In this document: positions 34,848 to 43,214 of the stretch, piece after piece
How the letters are laid out: each line of letters opens with the position of its first letter
Position numbering within the stretch: position 1 is the first letter of the stretch
Source: Kalymmatonema hyalinum WJT4-NPBG1
GTDB taxonomy: Bacteria; Cyanobacteriota; Cyanobacteriia; Cyanobacteriales; Nostocaceae
Direction of reading: 5' to 3'
Length of the DNA stretch: 64,000 nucleotides
NCBI GenBank assembly: GCA_019359075.1
Contig: JAHHIB010000013.1
Span: forward strand, 1 to 64,000
Notes under the pieces: model-generated
What the model saw: the letters and a program-made list of their open reading frames with translations, nothing else
Told to the model about the DNA's origin: nothing
Databases searched by the model: none
Translations under genes and position numbers: made by a program

Positions 34848-35716
34848 TGGCTAAGAAACGTCTTTCTGACTTATTACAAGAAGAAGCACAAAAATTTTCA
34901 CCACCAGAAGGTGAACCTACTATCGATGTTGTTGCTATCTCTGATGATAGTCCCTCCACCTCCTCGGATAATGATACCGGGGAAGAAGAGGATTCTGCTC
35001 AATTAGAGGAACCACTACAAGCTGCTGAGACAACAACGTCTCGGCGTACAACCCCAACAAAAGCCGACTTAGAAGCAACTGTCAAAGAGTTGAAAGAAGC
35101 TTTAGAAAAAGCACAGCAAAAAGAAACCTCTCTTGTCAAAGAGTGGAAAGAAACTTTTGAAAAAACACACCAAAAAGAAGCTTCTCTTGCCAAAGAGTTG
35201 AAAGAAGCTTTGGACAAAGCACAGCAAAAAGAAGTTTCTTTTCAGCAGCAAATTATTGATTTGCAATCAGCATTATCAGAACAAAAAGAATTAGCAGCAA
35301 AGCTGAAAAGCGATCTGAAAGACGCAAAACAGGCAGCCGTCCATCTAGCAGACGCTAATTCCAAGCTGACAGAAACAATCAGTACATTAGAAGCCAAAAA
35401 AGAAAACACTCAATCATTACAACCGAGAAAAGAAAACACTCAATCATTACAACCGAGAAAGGACAACACTCAATCATTACAACCGAGAAAGGACAACACT
35501 CAATCATTACAACCGAGAAAGGACAACACTCAATCATTACAACCGAGAAAGGACAACACTCAATCATTACAACCGAGAAAGGACAACACTCAATCGTCAC
35601 AATCAATAAAAAGCTCACTCAGCTATAAAAAATCATACCACCTACCAGAAAGACAGCCTATGAAGAAGCCTGAAGAGTCTGTTGACAATTCTTCACCAAT
35701 GTGGTTGCTTGATTAA
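34847..35716 (+). CDS. Coiled-coil partner of ParA with decapeptide tandem repeats
   Basis: 289 residues. The short N-terminal motif AKKRLSDLLQEEAQ is followed by an acidic, disordered stretch (about 20-60), a Lys/Glu/Gln-rich coiled coil (about 70-180) that itself repeats 'KELKEALEKAQQKE' three times, and then six copies of a decapeptide K(E/D)NTQSLQPR, before a basic tail ending MWLLD. The translational overlap with parA argues that it is the ATPase's partner or cargo adaptor, comparable to McdB in layout only. The C-terminal repeats are perfect at DNA level and probably variable in length. Confidence 0.7.
   Translation: MAKKRLSDLLQEEAQKFSPPEGEPTIDVVAISDDSPSTSSDNDTGEEEDSAQLEEPLQAAETTTSRRTTPTKADLEATVKELKEALEKAQQKETSLVKEWKETFEKTHQKEASLAKELKEALDKAQQKEVSFQQQIIDLQSALSEQKELAAKLKSDLKDAKQAAVHLADANSKLTETISTLEAKKENTQSLQPRKENTQSLQPRKDNTQSLQPRKDNTQSLQPRKDNTQSLQPRKDNTQSLQPRKDNTQSSQSIKSSLSYKKSYHLPERQPMKKPEESVDNSSPMWLLD
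35401..35580 (+). repeat. 30-bp coding minisatellite, six contiguous copies
   Basis: Six head-to-tail 30-bp units; the last four are identical and the first two differ by G-to-A changes at the unit start. A seventh, degenerate unit follows at 35581-35610. There are no spacers, so it is not CRISPR. Each unit encodes ten residues and leaves the frame unchanged when gained or lost. Confidence 0.95.
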
Positions 35717-35811
35717 GGAATTAAAAATCACAATAGTATGGTGCGTTCTATGCGTTAACGCACTATATATAGCAATCCTAAATGATTCGTGAAAAACAAG
35801 ATCCCAAAACA

Positions 35812-35844
35812 AGATCCCCGACTTCTCTAAGAAGTCGGGGATCT
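35812..35844. repeat. AGATCCCCGACTTC palindrome, copy 1
   Basis: Perfect 14-bp stem AGATCCCCGACTTC/GAAGTCGGGGATCT with a 5-nt loop. It lies between the convergent ParA operon and the GNAT gene. A second copy is at 40584-40616. Dispersed cyanobacterial palindrome that could also act as a bidirectional terminator. Confidence 0.7.
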
Positions 35845-35872
35845 GAAGGGTAGTCAGTTTTCATGTTTGAAC

Positions 35873-36358
35873 TTACGTATTACGTATGAAAACAAGGTAC
35901 TCATTGCCCCCGTTTTGGTTGCGAAACCTCTGGACAGGCACAAATGCCAGGTTTTGCCAGACTTTCAAGGCTCTAAAATTGAACGCTGCAATTGTGACGC
36001 GAAGACGTTGAGGAGAAAACGACTGTCTGGCATAATCGATTGTAGCGATCGCTATGGGAGATCCAAGACCCTGACCAGTCAGTTCTGGACGAATTCCAAG
36101 TCCGATATCAAGCGCATCGAGCGAATAGTCACCACCTGGAACTTGAGCGTCAGCCCCAAAACAGCAGAATGCCGTGAATTCATGCAAATTAGAGGAAATC
36201 GCGAAGTAGGAATTTTCTGGATCTACGAAAAAATCAACCGTGTTTTGGAGACCATTAGTATCGACCTCAATGTTGTAAATGTCTAATGGTCTATCATATC
36301 GCCATGAGATGAGTTCGGTGGCTTCTTTTCTCGTCAATGGGTGGAATTGAAACTGCAT
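35873..36358 (-). CDS. GNAT family N-acetyltransferase
   Basis: 161 residues from the ATG at 36358. RimJ/RimL-like layout: 'FQFHPLTRKEATELISWRYDRP' at the start, the acetyl-CoA loop motif in 'DIGLGIRPELTGQGLGSPIAIATIDYA', and 'LRVTIAAFNFRALKVWQNLAF' with the conserved Asn. The acceptor (ribosomal protein, antibiotic or metabolite) is unknown. Confidence 0.85.
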   Translation of the reverse strand: MQFQFHPLTRKEATELISWRYDRPLDIYNIEVDTNGLQNTVDFFVDPENSYFAISSNLHEFTAFCCFGADAQVPGGDYSLDALDIGLGIRPELTGQGLGSPIAIATIDYARQSFSPQRLRVTIAAFNFRALKVWQNLAFVPVQRFRNQNGGNEYLVFIRNT

Positions 36359-36442
36359 ATCCGAGCAATTATTAGCTTTTGTCAAAACCTATCTCGAATT
36401 TCTAGCAGCATTAAGACATTCAGGTGATGTACAACTTTTGTC

Positions 36443-37327
36443 TTATCCAAACTCTAAAATACGCTGTGCAGTGATTTGTGGCTGTTCCAAATGAGGCACA
36501 TGACCGCAATCTTTAATCCAGATAAGTTTACTATTTGGAATCGCCAGCTTGAACCTGTTGGCATCCGTGATACCTAAAATCCTGTCAGAATCACCCCACA
36601 AAATAAGCGTTGGTTGCAGAATTTCTGCTAGTTTCTTAAATCTAAAAGCACTGTAACCACCACTTTTGGTAAAAGCAATCAAAGCTTTATGCCAGTCTAC
36701 GCATTCTAGGTGCAATGCTGCACATAATTGGGCATCAAGTGATGCTAACTCCCTGTTTTTGTAAGCAGTGCGGGAAATACTTGCGCGAACGTAAGGATTA
36801 CGCAAAAACTGAGTTGCCCAATAATCCAAAGGTGGAACCATCAATTTGCCTAACGGCGAACCACTCGCCAAACCTGCACTATCAATTAACACCAGCTTTT
36901 GCACGACTTCTGGGTACGTGAGGGTGAAATCAATCGCCGCTGCACCTCCCATCGAAGCGCCCACTAAAATGACAGGTTTGTTAATCAGGGTTTTCCAGAA
37001 ATAATAGAGATGGGTTTTAATTGCACTGGGGCTAAACTTGACTCCCTCTGGTCTGTCTGTGAACCCAAAACCCAATAAATCCACTGCCCATGTCTCATTT
37101 TGTACCGCAAGTAGAGGGACAAGACGGCGAAACTCTAACACAGAACCGTCAAAGCCGTGAATCAACAGCAAAGGTGTACCCCCACTACCTTGACGCACAT
37201 AGGTTGTGGTGATTGGTTGTGTAGTCAAGGGAGTGGCTAGAGCTATCTGCTCAATGCTCTGAGCAAGAGCGATCGAGGTGGATTCTGTGAGAGCCCCAAT
37301 TGTAGTTGGTAAGAAACTTGGAAACAT
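36443..37327 (-). CDS. Alpha/beta hydrolase
   Basis: 294 residues from the ATG at 37327. Oxyanion motif LLIHGFDGS, nucleophile elbow GASMGG with Ser, acid 'LWGDSDRI' and the final His in 'CGHVPHLEQP' complete a catalytic triad. An extra N-terminal stretch of about 50 residues precedes the fold. In cyanobacteria and plants such proteins include many esterases of unclear substrate; none can be assigned here. Confidence 0.88.
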   Translation of the reverse strand: MFPSFLPTTIGALTESTSIALAQSIEQIALATPLTTQPITTTYVRQGSGGTPLLLIHGFDGSVLEFRRLVPLLAVQNETWAVDLLGFGFTDRPEGVKFSPSAIKTHLYYFWKTLINKPVILVGASMGGAAAIDFTLTYPEVVQKLVLIDSAGLASGSPLGKLMVPPLDYWATQFLRNPYVRASISRTAYKNRELASLDAQLCAALHLECVDWHKALIAFTKSGGYSAFRFKKLAEILQPTLILWGDSDRILGITDANRFKLAIPNSKLIWIKDCGHVPHLEQPQITAQRILEFG

Positions 37328-37554
37328 AGGATTTAGTTTACCTTGTGGTAGTAGAGCGGGCAATACCCCTGATTGAGCGACTTATATTATGTCTAATATT
37401 ATGTCTAATTTTATGGTCGGTCATTAAGATTTATTGGGTGAGAACAACCGAACCAACAGTCTTTTTATCTGGCAATAATATGAGAATCAAAGGAAGGAAT
37501 TGATTCCTGACTTGATGAAATCAACGATTTTCTTGATAAGAGGGAGAACTATAT

Positions 37555-37998
37555 ATGTTAAGTCGTTGGAACCCCAGGCAAGAATTTAACGCTCTCAGCA
37601 ATCAACTCAACCGCTTATTTGATGAAACTCTAGCGCCGACAAATTGGGAAGGCTTGACAAGATTTCCTGCGGCTGAACTAACTGAAGCAGATGATGCTAT
37701 CCATCTAAAGTTAGAAGTTCCAGGATTGGAAGCCAAAGACATCGATATTCAAGTAACAGAAAATGCCGTTTCTATCAGTGGTGAGCGGAAGTCTGAAACC
37801 AAAACTGAAGAAAAAGGCTATACGCGCAGTGAATTCCACTATGGGAAATTTCAACGCGTCATTCCTTTACCTACTCACATTCAAAACACCAAAGTCACCG
37901 CAGAATACAAAGACGGTATTTTGAATCTGACATTGCCTAAGAAGGAAGAAGCGAAAAACACAGTCGTCAAAGTTAATCTCGAACAAGCTGCTCACTAA
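37555..37998 (+). CDS. hspA: Small heat-shock protein (Hsp20/alpha-crystallin)
   Basis: 147 residues. An ATP-independent chaperone that holds unfolding proteins and stabilises membranes. N-terminal 'LSRWNPRQEFNALSNQLNRLFDE', alpha-crystallin domain 'LKLEVPGLEAKDIDIQVTENAVSISGERKSE', signature 'EYKDGILNLTLPK'. Strong ribosome site GAGGGAG. The AT-rich leader from 37364 may carry heat control, but I could not identify a CIRCE element. A clear terminator follows. Confidence 0.93.
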   Translation: MLSRWNPRQEFNALSNQLNRLFDETLAPTNWEGLTRFPAAELTEADDAIHLKLEVPGLEAKDIDIQVTENAVSISGERKSETKTEEKGYTRSEFHYGKFQRVIPLPTHIQNTKVTAEYKDGILNLTLPKKEEAKNTVVKVNLEQAAH

Positions 37999-38061
37999 AT
38001 TGTTGTAAATGTCAACAGTGCAGTATAGATTTCTTCCTCATTAGTCTATGACTTAAATATC

Positions 38062-38094
38062 AGCCTGGTAGCTATCATGCAGCCAGGCTTTTTT
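38062..38094 (+). terminator. Rho-independent terminator of the Hsp20 gene
   Basis: AGCCTGG (38062-38068) pairs with CCAGGCT (38083-38089), followed by a run of T. It lies between convergent genes. Confidence 0.8.
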
Positions 38095-38112
38095 ATTATC
38101 CTGAGTAAAGCA

Positions 38113-38751
38113 TTAAATCTTTAAACCAATGCCGTTTTTGGCGAATTCTTCCACGGTTTTGCCTGAAAATTCATGAGTAGTCATGGCTCGTAACATTGGC
38201 AAAGGTAAAGTGAGATGATGCGCTCCAGCTTGTAGAGATGCTGCGGCTTCTTCAGGGGATTTGATACTAGCTGCTAGAATTTCAGTATCACTGAGCGCAA
38301 GTATGCTAGCCATATCCCGTACCAAGGCAATTCCATCACCTAACAACCGGGTAGCACGATTGACATAAGCGATCGCAATTTTAGCACCCGCCTCCCGTGC
38401 CACTGCTGCCTGTGCTGCACTGTAAATCGCCGTCACTGAACAAGTTATCTCCGGCGACAGACTCGCCACCACTGCAAACCCAACTGGTGTTGCTGGAATT
38501 TTCAACACCGTTTGTTTGCCAATAATCTCAAAAGCTTTCCTCCCTTCCGCCACCATCCCCTCAAAATCAGACGCCATGAGCTGGTAGAATAGTGGCCCTG
38601 AGGTTAACGGTGCCAATTTTTTCAGCGTAGTTTCCGGTGGCTCATCGCTTTTAGCTAAAAGTGTGGGATTCGTGGTAATGCCTTTTACCCAGCCCATTTT
38701 ACTAGCAATTTCAGCTTCAGATAGAATTGCCGAGTCCAGATAAATTGCCAT
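38113..38751 (-). CDS. Transaldolase / fructose-6-phosphate aldolase family protein
   Basis: 212 residues, the short transaldolase type. N-terminal Asp in 'IYLDSAILSE', 'GITTNPTLLAKS', Schiff-base Lys in 'TVLKIPATPVGF', and 'AIAYVNRATRLLGDG' are all present. It would exchange C3 units between sugar phosphates or cleave fructose-6-phosphate; the short family cannot be split by eye. It is an addition to the long transaldolase that cyanobacteria normally have. Confidence 0.88.
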   Translation of the reverse strand: MAIYLDSAILSEAEIASKMGWVKGITTNPTLLAKSDEPPETTLKKLAPLTSGPLFYQLMASDFEGMVAEGRKAFEIIGKQTVLKIPATPVGFAVVASLSPEITCSVTAIYSAAQAAVAREAGAKIAIAYVNRATRLLGDGIALVRDMASILALSDTEILAASIKSPEEAAASLQAGAHHLTLPLPMLRAMTTHEFSGKTVEEFAKNGIGLKI

Positions 38752-38802
38752 GATTGTTTCGCCGTTTCAGGTTTGTTAACAACACAGGTACTTTAACAGT
38801 AG

Positions 38803-39567
38803 TTAAGAGTGGTTCTCTGGTAACTCACCAAACCGTTCCCGATAGCGAGCCAGTAACGCCTCCATTTCTGAAAGGTGCTGTTGCACTTGTTCGCGCTGTA
38901 GCCGCTCTTGCTGTGCTACTTCTTCTGGTGTGGGTATGAGTTCTCCTTGGGGGGTAAAGAAACGCAGCTTAGAATTATAAACTCCCAAATATAGCTCCAA
39001 CTGCGGACTCCACAACCAGCCAGCTTCGTTAGGCTGAAGTTCTTGGTAACGACCACCTACCAGCTCAAAACCTTTGAACTCCAATGTGTCCGGATCAAAC
39101 CAGAAGTAATTTGGCGTACGCCAGATATCCTGGTAGATTTGCTTTTTTAAACCTCGGTCGGTGTCAGCTGTTGCAGAAGAAAGAATTTCCACAATCACAT
39201 TTGGATATTTGCCATCCTCTTCCCAAACTACCCAGCTTTTACGGGGTTTGCGTTCAGTATCCAGGACAACAAAAAAGTCGGGACCTCTGAATTGTTCAGA
39301 TTTGCGCTGACGAGGACTGTAGTAAATCGTTAGGTTCCCAGAAGCGTAGAAGTTGTTGCGAGCCTCCTATGTCCTTCGGACACGCTGCGCGAACAGAGGA
39401 GCTTCGCTAACGCGCCACACCCATTCCAAACATTGAATGAGCAGCGTTATTTGTAACCGATGTAGATCTGTTTCTAAAGGCGGTTCGTCACTATATAAGT
39501 CAGTAGGTGGAAAGATAACATCTTCCATAGTGTCTTCCGAATTTTGTAAATCTGGAGCGAAAGACAT
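38803..39567 (-). pseudogene. Uma2-family endonuclease-like gene, interrupted by a palindromic repeat
   Basis: Uma2 (DUF820) proteins have a PD-(D/E)XK-like fold. The frame starts at 39567 (MSFAPDLQNSEDTMEDVIFPP), reaches 'LEWVWR', then enters a foreign CG-rich stretch containing TAG. It resumes in the same frame as 'NNFYASGNLTIYYSPRQRKS', 'GPDFFVVLD', 'PNVIVEILSS' and 'DIWRTPNYFWFDPDTLEF', ending with a Gln/Glu-rich coiled tail. Apart from the inserted repeat the gene would be open end to end, so the insertion is recent. A shorter product from 39198 lacks part of the active-site domain. Confidence 0.8.
39364..39411. repeat. ~48-bp palindromic repeat inserted in the Uma2 gene
   Basis: Contains GTCC-TTCG-GGAC, then CACGCTGCGCGAACAGAGG and a CTTCGCTAACGCG part. 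Its length seems to be a multiple of three, but it brings an in-frame TAG (on the minus strand) and so stops translation. Related to 4564-4590 and 19061-19110. Confidence 0.6.
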
Positions 39568-39739
39568 AGCAGCTGGTCATTAGGAATGGTTGAGGTGGCA
39601 GGTAAGTATAGTTTAACTGGTGAATGCTCCTCTGGGCGTCCTCTAAGATTGGTAAACTAAAAGCTGTGGTACAAGTGGAAGCCGTTCTTCCTGGGCTTTA
39701 TTGGACAAGCCAAAACTTATAGTCATTGCTTAAAAAAAT

Positions 39740-40552
39740 ATGCAATGGATAGTTAACGCAGACGAAGCCAAGCAATTGATATCTCAAGGGGCGACAATTC
39801 TTGACACTCGCAACAAGTTGGCGTGGTTGATTTCACATATTCCTGGTGCTGTTCACGTTACTTGGCAGCAATTTTCAAATAACCAAAAACCCTATCGGGG
39901 AACACTCCTTGCAGATGCAAAGATTTTAGAACAAAAACTACGTCAAGTTGGTATTTTTAACTCTAAACCTGTGATTGTTATTGGCAATCCGCCTGACAAT
40001 TTTGGCGAAGAAGGGCGCATTGTTTGGATGTTACGCACTTTAGGGCACCAAAGTGCAGCCTTTGTTGATGGTGGGTACAATGCATTAGTTAAAGCAGGTG
40101 TTCCGACGACTCGCGGACTTAATCAACCGCTAGAAATAGGAGATTTTGTTGTCAACCGCACTGCTTTATGGGAAATTCATCTTGATGAACTGCAAGCCAA
40201 TCTTTCAGAAAACAAGTTGGCTGTCATTGATACTCGGCAAAAGCGAGAATATGCTGGAGAAACTCCCTATGGTGAACAGCGAGGGGGACATATCCCTGGT
40301 GCGGTGCATTTCTACTTTAAAGATTTAATGGATAGGAAGGGAAATTTACTACAGCCTGAAGAAATTATTGCCCAATTAGAAACATTAGGAATTCAGCACG
40401 ACACTGCTACTGTTACTTATTGTACTGGTGGAATTCGCTCGGCTTTTTTTGTCGCTGTTCTTATTAACTTGGGTTTTTCTGATGTGAGAAATTATGCTGG
40501 TTCCATGTGGGAATGGTCAGCTTCTCCAGATGAAAATTATCCGCTGGAATAA
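39740..40552 (+). CDS. Two-domain rhodanese sulfurtransferase
   Basis: 270 residues. Two rhodanese domains: the first (about 1-125, 'ILDTRNKLAWLISHIPGAVHV') lacks the active-site Cys (VIVIGNPPDNF), the second (about 145-270, 'AVIDTRQKREYAGETPYGEQRGGHIPGAVHF') has the loop YCTGGIRS with the catalytic Cys. This is the layout of thiosulfate or 3-mercaptopyruvate sulfurtransferases. Stands alone. Confidence 0.92.
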   Translation: MQWIVNADEAKQLISQGATILDTRNKLAWLISHIPGAVHVTWQQFSNNQKPYRGTLLADAKILEQKLRQVGIFNSKPVIVIGNPPDNFGEEGRIVWMLRTLGHQSAAFVDGGYNALVKAGVPTTRGLNQPLEIGDFVVNRTALWEIHLDELQANLSENKLAVIDTRQKREYAGETPYGEQRGGHIPGAVHFYFKDLMDRKGNLLQPEEIIAQLETLGIQHDTATVTYCTGGIRSAFFVAVLINLGFSDVRNYAGSMWEWSASPDENYPLE

Positions 40553-40583
40553 ATAAGCTTTTCTTATGAAAATCAATTCCTTT

Positions 40584-40616
40584 AGATCCCCGACTTCTTT
40601 AAGAAGTCGGGGATCT
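40584..40616. repeat. AGATCCCCGACTTCTT palindrome, copy 2
   Basis: Perfect 16-bp inverted repeat with a minimal loop; same family as 35812-35844. It follows the rhodanese stop by 31 nt. Confidence 0.7.
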
Positions 40617-40805
40617 TGCTTCCATTTCTCTCTCCTACGCACCACAGATAAATTATTCGTGTGGCGGTGTAGGCAGTTCTTTCTAGCAATTAAATTGCTA
40701 GAGTGATAAATACCTGGGATAATCTCAATTTTCTCTAGTCTGTAGTCTGGAACTTGAGTTCCAGGTTTGAAAAGTCTACCACATTCTGGCTAGTGGCGCA
40801 TCTCC

Positions 40806-43145
40806 GTGATTACAGGATTATTACAAAAACTGCGTGCCTCATGGGCAAAAGATGGGGATGCTCGCTTGGCTGTTCGAGCTTCCCGATCTCCTTTGCAGAT
40901 GTTCCATCGGTTTCGCTCTATGCTTGTTGAACGCAAGCCTGAGGAACTTGGTTTAACTGAGGCTCCCAAAGAACGTATTTCTGATCACAACAATGCTCCC
41001 AAAGGCTGGTTGCAAACTGTTCTTGTCACCAGTTTGGGTGTCACTGCCTTAGTATTGGGAGTACGAGAACTGAAATGGTTGCAGTCTTGGGAGTTAAGAG
41101 CATATGACCAGATGTTACGGTTACGTCCTACTGAAGCACCTGATCCCCGTATTTTGCTGGTGACTGTTACTGAAGATGATCTTCGGCAATACAGATGGCC
41201 TGTGTCAGACAGTAAAATGAACGAGTTGTTGGCGAAATTAGAGTCCTATCAACCGCGTGTCATTGGTATAAATATATATAGACCAGAACAGACGAATCTG
41301 GGGGCTTCTTTAAAGCGTCGAGATAACATTTTGAGTACGTGTGCATTCAGCAGCATCGGCTTACCGGAAATTGCACCACCATCGAATTTTCCTATAGATA
41401 ATGTCGGATTTACCGACTTGATATCTGATGAAGATGGCATGGTTCGCCGCAGTTTGTTGTTTGCTAATTCCCCAGAAGACAAGAAATGTACAGCGAACTT
41501 CTCGTTTGCGGCAATACTAGCAATTAAATATTTAGAAAAACAAGGTATTGAACCTGATTTCAGTGATGAAAATAATTTCAAGCTGGTTGATACTCATTCA
41601 CAAAAGGTAAAAGCCAGTTTTAAAGTTCTTGACAGCAATGCAGGTAGTTATAAAAGCATGGATGATGGCGGCTACCAAATCATGTTGAATTATCGCCATC
41701 CAGATAGCCTAGCCCAAGAAGTCACTTTCTCACAAGCCCTGAACGGCAATATAAATCCTAACTGGATAAAAGACCGTCTCGTTATTATTGGTACTAAGTC
41801 TCCTAGCCTTCATCCTGGCTTCTATACACCATATAATGCTCTGCCAAACCAACCTGCAAGAATGCCTGCTGTCTTGATTCATGCACAGATAGCCAGTCAG
41901 ATGCTCAGCACAGTTTTGGATGGTCGTCGTGTCATTTGGTACTTTTCTGACTCGGGTGAAGTTGTATGGGTTTGGGTTTGGTCGCTGTTAGGTGCTGCTT
42001 TAGCGTGGCGTCTGCGACATCCTTTATTGCTGGTTGTTGTAGAAGGTGTAACTTTAAGTGGCTTGGTGGTGATTTGCGCTCTGTTGTTTCTGCAAGCAGG
42101 GTGGGTGCCCTTGATACCGCCTGCTATAGCATTGGTACTAAGTGGAGTTAGTGTGATGGCTTACACTACATACCGAACTCAGCAGCAAACAAAAATCATC
42201 GTTGTGCAAGTAGAAAAACAACAAGAGGCAATAGAGCAGTTAAATACACTGTTAAAAGAAAGTACAGCAATTAAAGACAAACATCTTCACAGTTCATCAA
42301 AAATTGATACTTTAGAAAAAACAACTGGTGATACCGTCTTAAGCGGACGCTACAAAATTAATAAAGTTCTTGGTTCAGGTGGATTTGGTTGCACTTATTT
42401 AGCAGAAGATACCCAGCGCCCAGGCAATCCTATCTGTGTCGTTAAACAACTGATGCCCGCCCGCCGGGATACAAGATTTTTGCAAGTTGCAAGAAGATTG
42501 TTTGATACCGAAGCCGAAATTTTAGAGGCTTTGGGAAAACATGATCAAATTCCACAACTCTTAGCATATTTTGAAGACAATAATGAATTTTATTTAGTAC
42601 AAGAATATATTGAGGGACATACTTTAAGTGAGGAATTACCACCTGTGCGGGGGGTGCAAAATGAACTGTTTGTTATCGATATGCTTAAAGGGATTTTAGA
42701 AGTTCTTGCCTTTGTTCACGAGCGTCGTGTGATTCATCGAGATATTAAACCAACTAACATTATCAGGCGTCCTACAGATAATCAATTAGTACTGATTGAT
42801 TTTGGTGCAGTTAAGATGATGCAACCACTCAACCAGGAGGAAACTGAATTAGCGACAGTAGCTATTGGGACGCGAGGTTACGCACCACCAGAACAGTTTG
42901 CCGGTCATCCCCGCTTGTCGAGTGATATTTATGCTTTGGGGATGATTGGCATTCAGGCAGTTACTGGATTGTCACCTCACGAACTCCAGCCAAATAATGA
43001 TACTGGTACTGTAATGTGGCGTCAATGGGCGCAAGTGAGCGAGGAGTTGGCGGAGATTTTAGATAAGATGGTGCGTTACCACTTTAGCGATCGCTATCAA
43101 TCAGCTTCTGCTGTACTACAGGATTTGAGGGTTGTAGAAAAGTAA
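40806..43145 (+). CDS. CHASE2-domain serine/threonine protein kinase
   Basis: 779 residues from GTG. Membrane helix near 70-85, an extracytoplasmic CHASE2 sensor (WELRAYDQMLRLRPTE ... GYQIMLNYR ... DRLVIIGTKS), three membrane helices near 385-455, a short coiled linker, then a Pkn2-type kinase domain (about 515-779): GSGGFGCTYLA, VVKQL (catalytic Lys), HRDIKPTNII, DFGAVK, GTRGYAPPEQ. It should sense an external signal and phosphorylate cytoplasmic targets. Its CHASE2 part is clearly similar to that of the CHAT protein at 11760-14282. Confidence 0.92.
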   Translation: MITGLLQKLRASWAKDGDARLAVRASRSPLQMFHRFRSMLVERKPEELGLTEAPKERISDHNNAPKGWLQTVLVTSLGVTALVLGVRELKWLQSWELRAYDQMLRLRPTEAPDPRILLVTVTEDDLRQYRWPVSDSKMNELLAKLESYQPRVIGINIYRPEQTNLGASLKRRDNILSTCAFSSIGLPEIAPPSNFPIDNVGFTDLISDEDGMVRRSLLFANSPEDKKCTANFSFAAILAIKYLEKQGIEPDFSDENNFKLVDTHSQKVKASFKVLDSNAGSYKSMDDGGYQIMLNYRHPDSLAQEVTFSQALNGNINPNWIKDRLVIIGTKSPSLHPGFYTPYNALPNQPARMPAVLIHAQIASQMLSTVLDGRRVIWYFSDSGEVVWVWVWSLLGAALAWRLRHPLLLVVVEGVTLSGLVVICALLFLQAGWVPLIPPAIALVLSGVSVMAYTTYRTQQQTKIIVVQVEKQQEAIEQLNTLLKESTAIKDKHLHSSSKIDTLEKTTGDTVLSGRYKINKVLGSGGFGCTYLAEDTQRPGNPICVVKQLMPARRDTRFLQVARRLFDTEAEILEALGKHDQIPQLLAYFEDNNEFYLVQEYIEGHTLSEELPPVRGVQNELFVIDMLKGILEVLAFVHERRVIHRDIKPTNIIRRPTDNQLVLIDFGAVKMMQPLNQEETELATVAIGTRGYAPPEQFAGHPRLSSDIYALGMIGIQAVTGLSPHELQPNNDTGTVMWRQWAQVSEELAEILDKMVRYHFSDRYQSASAVLQDLRVVEK

Positions 43146-43160
43146 AAAGTAAAAAAGATT

Positions 43161-43195
43161 TTTGACTTTTGATTTTTGACTTTTGACTTTTGACT
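43161..43195. repeat. Heptanucleotide tandem repeat (TTTGACT, five units)
   Basis: Five 7-bp units, one with TTTGATT, between the convergent CHASE2-kinase and chemoreceptor genes. Confidence 0.7.
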
Positions 43196-43214
43196 TTCAT
43201 ACCCCTCGCCCCAT

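Noticed and set aside
35401-35610. 30-bp repeats considered as a CRISPR array
   Set aside because: The units are contiguous with no spacers and lie inside an open reading frame.
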